Below, piece after piece: positions 51,045-60,188 of a stretch of DNA of 64,000 nucleotides. The stretch is from Rhizobium sp. BK650 (lineage in GTDB: Bacteria > Pseudomonadota > Alphaproteobacteria > Rhizobiales > Rhizobiaceae). The position numbers and the translations under genes were made by a program. The notes beneath the pieces were generated by a model. That model saw only the letters and a program-made list of their open reading frames with translations. It had not been told where the DNA came from and made no database searches. The stretch lies in NCBI RefSeq assembly GCF_014195325.1, contig NZ_JACIBK010000003.1, positions 186,001 through 250,000 on the forward strand, given 5' to 3'. How positions within the stretch are numbered: the first letter of the stretch is position 1; every line of letters begins with the position of its first letter.

Positions 51045-51353
51045 ATGAGCAGGATGAACAGCAGTGTATCTGCATTGGCAGGTGCGGTGCTTTTGATGAA
51101 CGTCACGCCGGCATCTGCCGAGGACAAGGCGGCGGTCATCTATCGCTGCGATGACGGCGAGGGGGCGACGGCGCGTTTCGTGAGCGAGCCGAGCGAGGTG
51201 CTGCTGACCACGGGCGGGCAGAGCTTCCGCCTGCCGCAGGGCCTGTCTGGCTCCGGTGCGCGTTATACGGATGGGAAAGTCTTGTTCTGGATCAAAGGCA
51301 ACGATGCGCAACTGGAGGCGCCGGGCAGAACGACCAGCTGCCATGTGCAGTGA
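51045..51353 (+). CDS. MliC-family lysozyme-inhibitor-like exported protein
   Basis: 102 residues from ATG 51045 (GAGGGAGACGGGC upstream). Signal peptide 1-25 ends ASAE. The mature domain VIYRCDDGEGATARFVSEPS, VLLTTGGQSFRLPQGLSGSG, ARYTDGKVLFWIKGNDAQLE matches the MliC (membrane-bound lysozyme inhibitor of c-type) eight-stranded barrel, with the usual Cys pair (YRC and SCHVQ). No lipobox, so periplasmic. Longer starts upstream are not credible. Confidence 0.88.
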   Translation: MSRMNSSVSALAGAVLLMNVTPASAEDKAAVIYRCDDGEGATARFVSEPSEVLLTTGGQSFRLPQGLSGSGARYTDGKVLFWIKGNDAQLEAPGRTTSCHVQ

Positions 51354-51420
51354 TCTGGTGGGCGGGCTGGTGAGACGATGGGCAAACCCGGGCGAAGTTC
51401 AGTCCTTCGATTTCGTAAAA

Positions 51421-51602
51421 AGACCCCGCCCCAAACGTGACCGGGGTCGAGCCACGGGTCTCGACCCGTCCTTCGGACCCCCACAAGGGGGAGGGGCTTA
51501 ATTTGCTGCACCGCTTCCCACACCCTCAGCGTTTCAAATGGGCGAGGTGGGTGCCACGAAGAGTCCCTCCCCCTTGTGGGGAGGGGTTGGGGAGGGGTTT
51601 TG
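51421..51602. repeat. Palindromic intergenic repeat, family B copy 4, with nested palindrome
   Basis: The left arm of this copy is split: after GACCCCGCCCCAAAC comes an extra block of about 45 bp carrying its own dyad (GGGTCGA / TCGACCC), then the repeat resumes at CCACAAGGGGGAGGGGCTTA. It ends GGGGAGGGGTTGGGGAGGGG. No gene lies in 51354-51670. Confidence 0.75.
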
Positions 51603-51670
51603 ACGAGCCTTTCAGGTGTCCAAGCCGCCGTCCGCAGTGAGGATGGTTCCTCCTACGTCCTTGCTACATC

Positions 51671-52549
51671 TCAAAACGCCCCCTTCAGCGCTTCCATCAC
51701 CACTCTCACAGCCGGTACGTCCCTGATCTCGGCGTGGACAACCAGCCATACTTCCCGCGTCAGCGGGTTTTCGTCCTCGATCCGCTCAAGCCCATCCCCA
51801 TCCGGCACCGCGAAATCAGGCAGCATGACGACGCCACCGCCGAATCTTGCGGCGGCAGCTTGAAACTCAAGAACAGAGGAGCGGATGGCGATCGGACGGC
51901 CGGCGGCGAGCTCGAAGAGGCGCAGTTGCTGGGGCGAGGCGTTCATGCCTTCGTCATAGCCGATGAAGGTCCATTGCGCCTCCGGCACGCTTTCGAGATA
52001 GGCTTTCGATGCATAGAGGTGGAAGGCGATTTCCCCGAGCTTGGTGATGGCATAATCGCCGTCTTCCGGCCGCGACAGGCGCACCGCGATATCGGCTTCG
52101 CGGCGGTTCAGCGAGGCGAAGCGCTTTTCGCCAGTCAGTGTGATCTCGATGCCCGGATGCTGTCGTCTGAGGGCGGCAATGGGTTTTGCCAGAAGCACGC
52201 TCGAAAGCGCAGGCGGGGCGCTGATCCGCACATGGCCGCGCGTGTCGGTGGCACTCGTGCGGCCAAGCTGCTCGATAACAGCCGTTTGCTGGGCGATATT
52301 CGCCGCGTGCCGTGCAACCTCTTCGCCCTCAGCGGTCAGCACGATGCGCCGCCCGCGCCGGTCGACGAGCTTGCGGCCGAGGTTTTTCTCGAGGGCTGCG
52401 ACGCGCCGGCTGATCGTCGCGTGCTCGACGCCGATCTGTCTTGCTGCGCCGAGAAAGGTTCCCGCCTGCGCCAGCGCCAGGAAATGCCTGAGATCGTCCC
52501 AATCTATCTGTGTGAAATTGGCTATCTGTGTGATTTTCTTCCCAATCAT
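51671..52549 (-). CDS. LysR-family regulator
   Basis: 292 residues from ATG 52549; a GTG eight codons earlier is possible. wHTH: IDWDDLRHFLALAQAGTFLG, GVEHATISRRVAALEKNLGR; effector domain from about 95. Divergent, 81 bp, from the quinone oxidoreductase gene, which it probably controls. Confidence 0.9.
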   Translation of the reverse strand: MIGKKITQIANFTQIDWDDLRHFLALAQAGTFLGAARQIGVEHATISRRVAALEKNLGRKLVDRRGRRIVLTAEGEEVARHAANIAQQTAVIEQLGRTSATDTRGHVRISAPPALSSVLLAKPIAALRRQHPGIEITLTGEKRFASLNRREADIAVRLSRPEDGDYAITKLGEIAFHLYASKAYLESVPEAQWTFIGYDEGMNASPQQLRLFELAAGRPIAIRSSVLEFQAAAARFGGGVVMLPDFAVPDGDGLERIEDENPLTREVWLVVHAEIRDVPAVRVVMEALKGAF

Positions 52550-52630
52550 TGTGCGACAATAGGGAATTTTCACACATGAGGCTACGGCCTAGTTTCCTCC
52601 ATAACGCATCCCCATGAAGGAAAACGACCA

Positions 52631-53616
52631 ATGCCAGACCAGACGAAGACAGACCAGATCGTCCTGCTGAACGCTCCCGGCGATGTCAGCCAGTTCAGCC
52701 TGCAGGGTCAGCTGCCGCAGTCTCCCGGCGCCGGCGAAATCAAAATCCGCCATCAGGCCATCGGCACCAATTTCCTCGATATCTATCACCGCAAGGGGCT
52801 TTACGCGCTGCCCTCCTATCCCGCCGTCATCGGCGTGGAGGCGGCAGGCGTCGTCGAGGAGGTTGGCGGCGATGTCACCGGCTTCTCGCCAGGCGACCGC
52901 GTCGCCTATGGCGGCCCGCCGGCCGGCGCTTATTCGTCCAGCCGGATCATCGCCGCCGAAAGGGCAATCCAGCTTCCAGATGCGGTCTCGGCGAAGGTGG
53001 CGGCAAGCTCGCTGCTCAAGGGCATGACGGCCTATATGCTACTGCAGAAGGTCTGCAGTGTCGGCGACGGCAGCACCGTGCTGATCCATGCCGCCGCCGG
53101 CGGGCTCGGCAGCATTCTCGTGCGATGGGCGAAATCGCTCGGCGCCACCGTCATCGGCACGGTCGGTTCGCCCGAGAAGGCGTCGCTTGCCGCATCCTAC
53201 GGCGCCGATCACCTGATCGTCGGGCGAGGGGCCGATATCGTCGCGGAGGTCAAGCGGCTGACTGGTGGAAACGGCGTCGATGTCGCCTATGACGGCATCG
53301 GCGGCGACATGCTCTTGAAGAGCATCCGCGCCGTGCGCCCGTTCGGCACGGCGATCACCATCGGCCAGGCCGCCGGCCCCATTCCGCGGGTGCCGTGGAA
53401 GAGCTTCGGCCGGGCAAATCGCTCTCGCATCCGAGCATCATGGCCTGGAGCACCGATCTCGACCGCTATCGCGAGGCGGCGGGGGCTGCCGTCGCCGCCA
53501 TGGAGCGGGGCATTGTCTGCGAGATCGCGGCCGAATACCGACTGGCGGATGTGGCGAAAGCGCACGAAGAGATGGAAGCGGGCAGGGCGGCGGGCAGTAT
53601 ATTGCTGCTGCCGTGA
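52631..53616 (+). pseudogene. Quinone oxidoreductase gene with a frameshift
   Basis: MDR-superfamily quinone oxidoreductase: NFLDIYHRKGLYALPSYPAV, GVEAAGVVEEVGGDV and the nucleotide motif AAAGGLGSILVRWAKSLGA are intact through GQAAGPIPRVP (about residue 254). At about 53394 one G is missing (CCGTGGAAGAG where CCGGTGGAAGAG is expected), so the frame changes; the +2 frame restores EELRPGKSLSHPSIMAWSTD and GRAAGSILLLP to a TGA at 53614-53616. Either a recent pseudogene or a sequencing error. Divergent from a LysR gene. The out-of-frame product would be 343 residues with a wrong tail. Confidence 0.85.
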
Positions 53617-53870
53617 TGACGAATCATGCGCATGCGGAAATTCGCGCATCATCAGTTTCTAGCGGCCGCTGCACCTTGCGGTGCCGTTAATACCGGGGTT
53701 TGTGGATCCGGAAATTGTGGTGCAGCAGAATGAACGCAGAAGTTACAGCCAGCCGCGCGTTAGCGGAAAATGAAGCAGGGACGAGGTTTAGTTAAGACTA
53801 AATTATCAATGCGAGGTGAGATTTCATATCGGCCGGCAAGCTGGTCCGGCCACTGCGATAGGAGACTCGC

Positions 53871-55751
53871 ATGAAACGCCCAAGTATCAAGCAGGCCCTT
53901 ATTCTGACGCTGTCTGCCATCAGCATTTTCGTTATCAGTCTGTCCTATGTGTCGCTGAGTACGATCTCGACGATCAGCTCGCACGCGGAGCAGATCGGTC
54001 ACTTCTGGATGCAGCGGCTCGTGACGGCGCGCGAGATCAAGGGCAGTTTTCTTGATCTGCAGCTGGCTTATTCCGATTTCCTCCTGGATGTGACGGCCGA
54101 AGACCAGAGCGACGGCAAGCAACAGATCACCGCTGCGGCCGCCTCCCTCGACAAGTTCGTCCTCGACTATGAAAACGGCGTCCGCACCGAGCGGGGGCGT
54201 GAACTGATCAATCAGATTAAGCCCGAGCTCTCCAAATTCGAAGACCTGGCGAAGCAGATGGTTTCCCTGCAGACCAGCGGCAAGCCATCCGACGCCGCAA
54301 ACCTCTTCCAGGATGTGATGGAGCCGCAGGGCAGGGTGGTGACTGCTCGCATCGGCGATCTCGTCGAGTTCATCCTCAACCAGGCGGAAGGTTTCGTGGA
54401 TGCGAGCAGCGCTTCGGCGAATTCGGCCTTCACGCAGACGGCAGTGATTGCGGCGCTTGCGGTGACGATTGCCGCGGCGGGCATTATGTTCGCAATCTTC
54501 GGAATTGCCGCTCCGATCCGCAGGATCGCATCAGCAATGGGACGGCTGTCAGCCGGCGATCTCGACAGCGATATCCCCTATGCCGGTCGCGCCGACGAGA
54601 TCGGTGACATGGCGGGTGCCGTCGAAGTCTTCCGGCAGAATGCGCTCAATGTCGTGAGGCTCGAAAGGGAAGCTGCGGCAACGCGGAGCGAAGCCGAAGC
54701 GGCGCGCGCGGCGGCTCAGCAGCGGGCCGAGCGCGAGGCGGAGCAGTTGCGCTTTGCGACGACGGCGCTGGGTGAGGGACTGCGGCGTCTGTCGGAAGGC
54801 GACATATCCTTTCAGCTTTCCGAGCAATTCGCGGCGGAATATGAAGCCCTGCGCCAGGACTTCAACGCCTCGCTGCACCAATTGGGGGCAACGATCGGTG
54901 CCGTCCTGCAGACGGTGCACAGCATAGATAACGGCACCAGCGAGATCGCCTCGGGTGCCCAGGACCTGTCGAAACGGACCGAGCAGCAGGCGGCTTCGCT
55001 CGAAGAGACCGCGGCGGCCCTCGATGAGATTACGTCGACGGTTTCGACCGCGACCAAGCGGACCGAGGAAGCGCGTCACGTGGCAAGGGAAGCCAATGCC
55101 AGCGCGCAGCATTCGGCAACCGTGGTATCGGAAGCCGAGCAGGCGATGCGGCGCATCGAAGGCAGTTCGCAGCAGATTTCGAACATCATCGGCGTGATCG
55201 ATGAAATCGCCTTCCAGACAAACCTTCTCGCATTGAACGCCGGTGTCGAGGCGGCCCGCGCAGGCGAGGCAGGCAAGGGTTTCGCCGTCGTGGCGCAGGA
55301 GGTCCGGGAGCTCGCGCAGCGTGCCGCTCAAGCGGCGAAGGAAATCAAGGTGCTCATCCAGCAGTCGTCGGCCGAAGTCGAGAATGGCGTGAAACTCGTT
55401 CTCCAGACCGGAGCGTCGCTGAAATCGATCGGCGATTATGTCGCGCAGATCAATCAGGTTATGGACGCCATCGCCACCGCGGCACGTGAACAGTCGACCG
55501 GCCTCGCCGAAATCAACACCGCGGTCAACCAGATGGATCAGTCGACGCAACAGAATGCGGCAATGGTCGAACAGTCGACCGCAGCCGTCGCGTCGCTGTC
55601 TTCGGAAGCAGGGCGCCTGCGCGAGCTGGTCAACCAGTTTCAAGTAGGGGGCAGTGCGAGCGGGGCAGGCGAACATCGACACAGCGCCCGGTCGGCTGAA
55701 GCCGGCGCGGTGGTCGATCTGGTAGCTGCACGCCGCCTCAGCCAGCGATGA
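53871..55751 (+). CDS. Methyl-accepting chemotaxis protein
   Basis: 626 residues. First membrane helix 8-30, a periplasmic four-helix-bundle-like region (about 31-185), second helix about 188-212, HAMP (208-262; [20 protein letters not shown]), a coiled-coil region, then the MCP signalling domain (about 350-575) with the hairpin tip [20 protein letters not shown] and [20 protein letters not shown]. Ligand unknown. GGAGACTCGC precedes the ATG. A dyad TTTAGT-TAAG-ACTAAA (53787-53802) and a GGCCGG/CCGGCC hairpin lie upstream. Confidence 0.95.
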   Translation: MKRPSIKQALILTLSAISIFVISLSYVSLSTISTISSHAEQIGHFWMQRLVTAREIKGSFLDLQLAYSDFLLDVTAEDQSDGKQQITAAAASLDKFVLDYENGVRTERGRELINQIKPELSKFEDLAKQMVSLQTSGKPSDAANLFQDVMEPQGRVVTARIGDLVEFILNQAEGFVDASSASANSAFTQTAVIAALAVTIAAAGIMFAIFGIAAPIRRIASAMGRLSAGDLDSDIPYAGRADEIGDMAGAVEVFRQNALNVVRLEREAAATRSEAEAARAAAQQRAEREAEQLRFATTALGEGLRRLSEGDISFQLSEQFAAEYEALRQDFNASLHQLGATIGAVLQTVHSIDNGTSEIASGAQDLSKRTEQQAASLEETAAALDEITSTVSTATKRTEEARHVAREANASAQHSATVVSEAEQAMRRIEGSSQQISNIIGVIDEIAFQTNLLALNAGVEAARAGEAGKGFAVVAQEVRELAQRAAQAAKEIKVLIQQSSAEVENGVKLVLQTGASLKSIGDYVAQINQVMDAIATAAREQSTGLAEINTAVNQMDQSTQQNAAMVEQSTAAVASLSSEAGRLRELVNQFQVGGSASGAGEHRHSARSAEAGAVVDLVAARRLSQR

Positions 55752-55784
55752 AACCTGCGGGCAGGGCAGTTCGGTGGACCGGGC

Positions 55785-55930
55785 AAAGACCCTCCCCAAC
55801 TCCTCCCCACAAGGGAGAGGGACTAACCCTGAGCACTGCCTCGCACCTCCCGCAACGCTGAATATGGGGAAGCGGAGTGCGGCAAGTTAAGCCCCTCCCA
55901 CCTGTGGGAAGGGGTTGGGGAGGGGTCTTT
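55785..55930. repeat. Palindromic intergenic repeat, family B copy 5
   Basis: GACCCTCCCCAACTCCTCCCC ... CCCCTCCCACCTGTGGGAAGGGGTTGGGGAGGGGTC. It fills the gap between the convergent chemoreceptor and RBBP9-like genes. Confidence 0.78.
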
Positions 55931-55950
55931 TCGCGTTGCCGGCCACGCGG

Positions 55951-56484
55951 CTACAGGCGGCTTTCGAAGCTTCTCAGAAGCGTCAGGCCTTCCGGCCAAT
56001 CGCCGAGTTCGCTTTGGCCGTTGATATGGCCGGCCGCGCCGATCACCTTCAACTCGCTTCCCCATTGCTCTGCCCGCATCTCGACATAGGGCAGCGAACC
56101 ATAGGGATCATCGGTACTTGCCACGATGAGAGAGGGAAATCGAAAGCGCTTCCGGGGTACCTCGGCGAAGCTTGCCGCCTGCGCGGGAAAAGCCGCAGAC
56201 GCGGGATCCGGCACGGCGACCAGCATTGCCCCCTTGATCGGCAGATCGGAAACCTGATGCCAATGTGCGACGAGCAGGCAGGCCAGGCTATGAGCCACCA
56301 GAACGGGCGGCGTTCGCGCTGCACGCACGGCCTGCTCCAGCGCCGCGATCCAATCGGAGAGATCCGGCTCGTCCCAACTCGCAGGGGCAAAACGGCGGAT
56401 GGAGGGATCGGCGCTCTCCCAACGGCTTTGCCAATGGGAATCTCCGGAATTGCCGATGCCCGGCAGATGGATGATTTCGGTCAT
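55951..56484 (-). CDS. RBBP9/YdeN-like serine hydrolase
   Basis: 177 residues, the family length. IIHLPGIGNSGDSHWQSRWE at the N-terminus, nucleophile Ser in VLVAHSLACLLVAHW, Asp in ASTDDPYGS and His in AAGHINGQSELGDW match the small RBBP9/YdeN serine-hydrolase family. GAGAGGTGACGC precedes the ATG. Divergent from the Lrp gene with 88 bp between. Confidence 0.9.
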   Translation of the reverse strand: MTEIIHLPGIGNSGDSHWQSRWESADPSIRRFAPASWDEPDLSDWIAALEQAVRAARTPPVLVAHSLACLLVAHWHQVSDLPIKGAMLVAVPDPASAAFPAQAASFAEVPRKRFRFPSLIVASTDDPYGSLPYVEMRAEQWGSELKVIGAAGHINGQSELGDWPEGLTLLRSFESRL

Positions 56485-56572
56485 GCGTCACCTCTCTCGA
56501 TTACCGCGCCAACATGACCGTTTACTCAACGTGGATAAATTGGCATTCATCGGAGAAGTTCACCGCAAACCG

Positions 56573-57064
56573 ATGGATTCAAAGTTCATGGCGAAATATT
56601 TCGATAGTCGTGCCGAGCTCGACCCGACCGACATTGCCATGATCGAAACCCTGCAGGGCGACGGGCGCATCAGCGTCTCCGAACTTGGAAGACGGGTCGG
56701 CCTCTCGCAGCCGGCAGCATCGGAACGTCTGAAGCGGCTTGAAGAACGCGGCATCATCAGCGGCTACAAGGCTGTCATCGACCCCACCTCGGTCGGGCTT
56801 GGGATGATGGCGATCATCCGTCTGCGCACCACGCACGAATACATCAAGACCTGCTTGAAGCAGTTTTCGGAAATGCCTGAGGTTATTGAAGTTTTCAGGC
56901 TGACTGGAGAAGACTGCTTTCACCTGAAAGTCATCGTGCCTTCGCCGGCGAAGCTGGAAAGCATCGTCGACGCCATTGCCCGCTACGGCTCGGTCAACAC
57001 TGCGATCGTTTTACGCAGCGAGCCCGCCAAACCTATCGGGCGCGAGCTCATGAGGAAGGACTGA
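56573..57064 (+). CDS. Lrp/AsnC-family regulator
   Basis: 163 residues if ATG 56573 is used; ATG 56588 and an upstream GTG (56531) are alternatives. HTH: MIETLQGDGRISVSELGRRV, GLSQPAASERLKRLEERGII. RAM effector domain: MMAIIRLRTTHEYIKTCLKQ, EVFRLTGEDCFHLKVIVPS. Probably binds an amino acid and forms octamers. Confidence 0.88.
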   Translation: MDSKFMAKYFDSRAELDPTDIAMIETLQGDGRISVSELGRRVGLSQPAASERLKRLEERGIISGYKAVIDPTSVGLGMMAIIRLRTTHEYIKTCLKQFSEMPEVIEVFRLTGEDCFHLKVIVPSPAKLESIVDAIARYGSVNTAIVLRSEPAKPIGRELMRKD

Positions 57065-57122
57065 TTTCGCAGCAATCGCGATAGAGGTGCCACGGGTTTC
57101 GCTGCCAAGTTCAAACAGCGGC

Positions 57123-57145
57123 GTCGTATCGCAATGCGATACGAC
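57123..57145. other. Near-perfect 23-bp palindrome
   Basis: GTCGTATCGCA / TGCGATACGAC, 11-bp perfect arms with one base between, in the gap after the Lrp gene and before the convergent small gene at 57219. Too tight a loop for a good RNA hairpin, so a dimeric DNA-binding protein site is more likely. Confidence 0.6.
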
Positions 57146-57179
57146 AAACTCGCCGCTTCCGTCAGTTTTTACGCATGTC

Positions 57180-57222
57180 GTTGCCGCAAAATCGCTACGC
57201 ACTTTTGCGCGACGTGCTTTAA
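57180..57222. repeat. Degenerate copy of the 57-bp hairpin element
   Basis: TTGCCGCAAAATCGCTACGC ... ACTTTTGCGCGACGTGCTTTA: about three-quarters of the element with the outer AATTCC arms lost. It runs directly into the TAA of the minus-strand gene 57219-57419, as do the copies at 10528 and 32568. Confidence 0.65.
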
Positions 57223-57419
57223 TTCGATCTCACCGTCTTGCTGGCGATCAGCATGACGAGCTCTTCGGAGGCATCCGCAAGCGCCAGTGCCAGCTCCGCT
57301 GCCGACCATCCATGTTTCTGCAGATTGGTGAGCATTCCCATCATTGCGATTTCGACGTCCCTTCTGCAGTTCGCAGTCTGTTTCAGTTCGATGTGGTTCT
57401 GGTCTTCCGTCGTGATCAT
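57219..57419 (-). CDS. Small protein, paralogue of the protein at 13102
   Basis: 66 residues: MITTEDQNHIELKQTANCRR, DVEIAMMGMLTNLQKHGWSA, AELALALADASEELVMLIAS. See the alignment under 13102-13305; CxxxxxE, GWS, E and AL-(x)-EE are shared. Probably a small helical cytosolic protein. GGAGGCTAAG precedes the ATG. Confidence 0.75.
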   Translation of the reverse strand: MITTEDQNHIELKQTANCRRDVEIAMMGMLTNLQKHGWSAAELALALADASEELVMLIASKTVRSN

Positions 57420-58277
57420 CTTAGCCTCCGTTTGCCCATGAGAGGGCAGCTCGCATCAGAATTCTCAGGTTCGATAGATGAGTTGATAAAATGGGGTTGC
57501 GCGTCGGCATCAGGCTCATACGCATCGACTCAAGCGCCTGAGCTTGCGCGCAACCCCTCGCTTCGTCACACATGGCCTTGCCATTGATCGCCTCAATTCT
57601 CCCCCCAGCTGAGAGATCGAGGAGGCCTGTACAGCCGGTTATAAGTATTCTTTTTAGCGGCTGCGGGTTGTGTGACGAAGAGGCTCCGCAATAGGCTGAA
57701 GCCTATGCAGAACACGCACGAATATTTCCCGGACAGTTCATGGCTGCCCTCCTTGTATTTCCGTGTTTCTTGTTGAATTCCTGCCGTTTCACCTGGAATT
57801 GCTCTGTCCATACGCGGCGCTGGAAGGTGAAATATTCTGGTCTCTTTCTGTCTTTAGGAATTGACCGTGGCTATTTAAATACAGCCATGGGGCGCAATTG
57901 TCCTTATCCTCGCGTACGGAAAATTATCGTTCCGTACATTTCTGCTCCAAAAGAAGTAGGCGACGGTATGAGAGGGCGAACGCAGACGTGACGGGCGAAA
58001 GCGCCATCTATTGCGATCCCGATGACACGGATGTTCCTCAAAGTCGGTGCACTTGATAAGAACGGGAGAATTTTCACTCGCACCGGATTTATCCGCGCCC
58101 GGCCGGCATGTCGGTAGTCACAAAGCTGCCGCTCAATCGTCAGCAAATTGCCCCGCTACCGCCGCACCGTGCCCTCTTAACAGTCCATCGTTGCGACCTC
58201 GCCAGGCCCTAGCGGCTGAGCGATCGACCGAGGCGGTCCTGCTGCCGATCAAATCATGCACGTGAAAAGGAATGACT
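57420..58277. other. Long region without a convincing gene
   Basis: About 850 bp with lower GC than its neighbours. Short frames exist on both strands (57593-57811 minus, 57740-57991 plus), but they lack ribosome-binding sites and overlap each other. One clear structure is GTACGGAA-AATTATCG-TTCCGTAC (57914-57937), a dyad that may bind a regulator. It may contain the promoter of 58278 and perhaps decayed sequence. Confidence 0.45.
57914..57937. promoter_or_regulatory. 8-bp arm dyad in a gene-poor region
   Basis: GTACGGAA (57914-57921) and TTCCGTAC (57930-57937) with an AT-rich 8-bp spacer. Its form resembles a TetR- or GntR-type operator, but no regulator gene is adjacent; the nearest downstream gene is at 58278. 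Confidence 0.4.
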
Positions 58278-58721
58278 ATGATCACTCGTTACACACAAGT
58301 CGCAACGATGACCGCTGTGGTCTTCAGCCTGCTTGCTCTCAGCCCGGCATCCGCCGAGGATATAGCCCAGGCGCAACAGCAGCCGCAAGGGCGGGCACCG
58401 ATGCAGGGGCAGGCGGGCGGCAATGGTGCAGCCGCCCCCGTCAGCGATCAGAAAATCGAGGCCTTTGCCGTCGCCTATCTGCAGGTCGACAAGGTCAGGC
58501 AGGAATATTCGGCCAAAATCGGCGCGACGAAGGACGAGGCTGCGAAGCAAAAGCTGCAGGAAGAAGCCAAAAAGCAGATGGTCGATACCGTCGAAGCCTC
58601 TAACGGCATCTCTGTCGAGGAATACTCGTCGATTCTGACGGCCGCACAAAGCGATCCTGCTCTCGCCAAGAAAGTTCTGGAAAAGATCGGCGCCCCGCCG
58701 CCGGCGCAGCAGCAGAAATAG
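58278..58721 (+). CDS. Exported DUF4168-family protein
   Basis: 147 residues from ATG 58278 (AAAAGGAATGACT upstream; the ATG at 58272 is too close). Signal peptide 1-27 (ending ASAED). A Gln/Gly-rich linker precedes the DUF4168 domain (about 55-140): IEAFAVAYLQVDKVRQEYSA, KQKLQEEAKKQMVDTVEASN, EEYSSILTAAQSDPALAKKV. Periplasmic, unknown function. Confidence 0.85.
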   Translation: MITRYTQVATMTAVVFSLLALSPASAEDIAQAQQQPQGRAPMQGQAGGNGAAAPVSDQKIEAFAVAYLQVDKVRQEYSAKIGATKDEAAKQKLQEEAKKQMVDTVEASNGISVEEYSSILTAAQSDPALAKKVLEKIGAPPPAQQQK

Positions 58722-58756
58722 GGCTGCGCCCTTCTGGGCAATGGAGATCGCCGGGC

Positions 58757-58974
58757 GCATGCCCGCATTGCGATCGACAGGATGCCGTCGCGTGAGACTC
58801 CGGCGATGACGAGCCGGTTCTGGTCCACATCGGATCGCTCGCGCAGATCGCGCACGACGGCATCCACATGCTCGACGGCCCGCTCGAAGCCCGTAATCGC
58901 GATTTCGACAGCGCAGGAATAGCCGGAACCGTCTGGAGCAAGCCCGTGGTCATAGTCTCCGCCTGATTTGCCTG
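58757..58974 (-). pseudogene. Fragment of an alpha/beta hydrolase gene
   Basis: Minus-strand reading GDYDHGLAPDGSGYSCAVEI, FERAVEHVDAVVRDLRERSD, VDQNRLVIAGVSRDGILSIA is the central part of a dienelactone-hydrolase-like or acyl-hydrolase fold (GVSRDG near the nucleophile elbow, where GxSxGG is expected). No start codon or C-terminal half; it overlaps the 3' side of the DUF4168 gene region. Confidence 0.55.
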
Positions 58975-59081
58975 CCCTGCGTTGCGGGGGGCTGACCCTT
59001 CATGCCCTTCCCATTGCGGAGGTGCTGGTTGGATTGCAGGCCGGCCGGTCCACTTGCGCACCGCGCATCTCTGGATTATAA

Positions 59082-59101
59082 ACTGAACCAAATGGTTCAG
59101 T
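59082..59101. promoter_or_regulatory. ArsR operator over the start codon
   Basis: ACTGAACCA-AA-TGGTTCAGT, perfect 9-bp arms. The ArsR start codon (59092) lies at its centre. This form of ArsR/SmtB operator, overlapping the start, fits autorepression of the ArsR/SRPBCC pair. Confidence 0.75.
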
Positions 59102-59445
59102 ATTCGACAGCTCGTCTCGATGCCTCGTTCGCCGCGCTCTCGGACGCCACCCGGCGCGGCGTTCTGGAGCAGCTCGGGCGTGCGGATGCTTCGATTACCG
59201 ATCTTGCCGAAAAATTTCATATGACGCTGACGGGTATGAAGAAGCATGTCGGCATTCTGGAGCGGGCAGGGTTCGTCACCACACAGAAGATTGGGCGCGT
59301 GCGCACCTGCAGGCTCGGCCTGCGCCGGCTGGAGGAGGAGGCGGGCTGGATCGAGAGCTACCGCCAACTCTGGAACGCCCGCTTCGATGCGTTGGACAAT
59401 CTTGTCGAGGAACTGAAACAGAAGGAGAAGGACGATGGAGAGTAA
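59092..59445 (+). CDS. ArsR-family regulator
   Basis: 117 residues. Winged helix SFAALSDATRRGVLEQLGRA, DLAEKFHMTLTGMKKHVGIL, ERAGFVTTQKIGRVRTCRL. The non-metal ArsR type linked to SRPBCC genes. No metal-binding CxC is seen. Its start codon overlaps a perfect operator palindrome, and its end overlaps the SRPBCC start by 11 bp. Confidence 0.93.
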   Translation: MVQYSTARLDASFAALSDATRRGVLEQLGRADASITDLAEKFHMTLTGMKKHVGILERAGFVTTQKIGRVRTCRLGLRRLEEEAGWIESYRQLWNARFDALDNLVEELKQKEKDDGE

Positions 59446-59932
59446 GCCTGACCTTAAGAAGAACCCCACGACAGTGGAGCGGAAGTCCGAGCGCGAAGTG
59501 GTCGTTACGAGAACCTTCGACGCTCCCGCGCGCATCGTGTTTGCGGCATGGACGACGCCCGAACTGTTCATGCGGTGGTGGGCGCCGAAGTCGATAGGAG
59601 TGCCGCTGCTCTCCTGCGACATGGACGTTCGCACCGGGGGCACATACCGTCTCGAGTTCGGCCAGGATGCCTCGAATTCCATGGCATTCTTCGGTAAGTA
59701 TCTCGATGTGATACCGAACGCGCGCCTCGTCTGGACCAATGAGGAAAGTGAAGACGGTTCTGTAACCACCGTCACCTTCGAGGAAAAGGATGGAAAGACG
59801 CTGCTGGTAGTGCACGAAGTCTATCCTTCGAAGGAAGCGCTCGACGCGAATTCCGGGGCGGAGGGCGGGCTGCCCGAGCAGTTCGAGCAGCTGGACGAGC
59901 TTCTTCTCACGCTCGGCGCAGGAGAGGCGTGA
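59435..59932 (+). CDS. SRPBCC (AHSA1/CalC-like) protein
   Basis: 165 residues. Ligand-binding START-like fold: EVVVTRTFDAPARIVFAAWT, PELFMRWWAPKSIG, GGTYRLEFGQ and LLVVHEVYPSKEALDANSGA. Pairs with the upstream ArsR gene in a common two-gene operon (11-bp overlap); it probably binds a small hydrophobic ligand. AAGGAGAAGGACG precedes the ATG. Confidence 0.92.
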   Translation: MESKPDLKKNPTTVERKSEREVVVTRTFDAPARIVFAAWTTPELFMRWWAPKSIGVPLLSCDMDVRTGGTYRLEFGQDASNSMAFFGKYLDVIPNARLVWTNEESEDGSVTTVTFEEKDGKTLLVVHEVYPSKEALDANSGAEGGLPEQFEQLDELLLTLGAGEA

Positions 59933-59986
59933 GGCCGGCTGGTTCTTCGCTGGTCTTTGCTGGATGTAGCCGGTTTGGACCGAAGA

Positions 59987-60136
59987 AAGACCCCGCCCCA
60001 AACCCCTCCCCACAAGGGGGAGGGGCTTAAGTTGCCGCACCCGCTTTCCAAATTTTCGACGTTTCGGAAGAAGCGAGGCGGCGCGGCCGGGTCAGCCCCT
60101 CCCACCTGTGGGGAGGGGTTGGGGAGGGGTCTTTTT
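59987..60136. repeat. Palindromic intergenic repeat, family B copy 6
   Basis: GACCCCGCCCCAAACCCCTCCCC ... CCCCTCCCACCTGTGGGGAGGGGTTGGGGAGGGGTC, then CTTTTTCTC, so it may also terminate transcription from the SRPBCC gene. Confidence 0.8.
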
Positions 60137-60188
60137 CTCAAGGGCCGCCTGGCTCTTCGCCGTTCCCATTTCGTGGAGCGCTTGGCTG

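Noticed and set aside
52631-53662. Intact 343-residue oxidoreductase
   Set aside because: The last about 90 residues of that frame are unlike the family, while another frame continues it; a frameshift explains the data better.
54549-55799. 416-codon minus-strand frame
   Set aside because: Antisense to the chemoreceptor signalling domain.
57593-57991. Two short frames (72 and 83 codons) on opposite strands
   Set aside because: They overlap each other, lack ribosome-binding sites and match no family; the region is reported as gene-poor.
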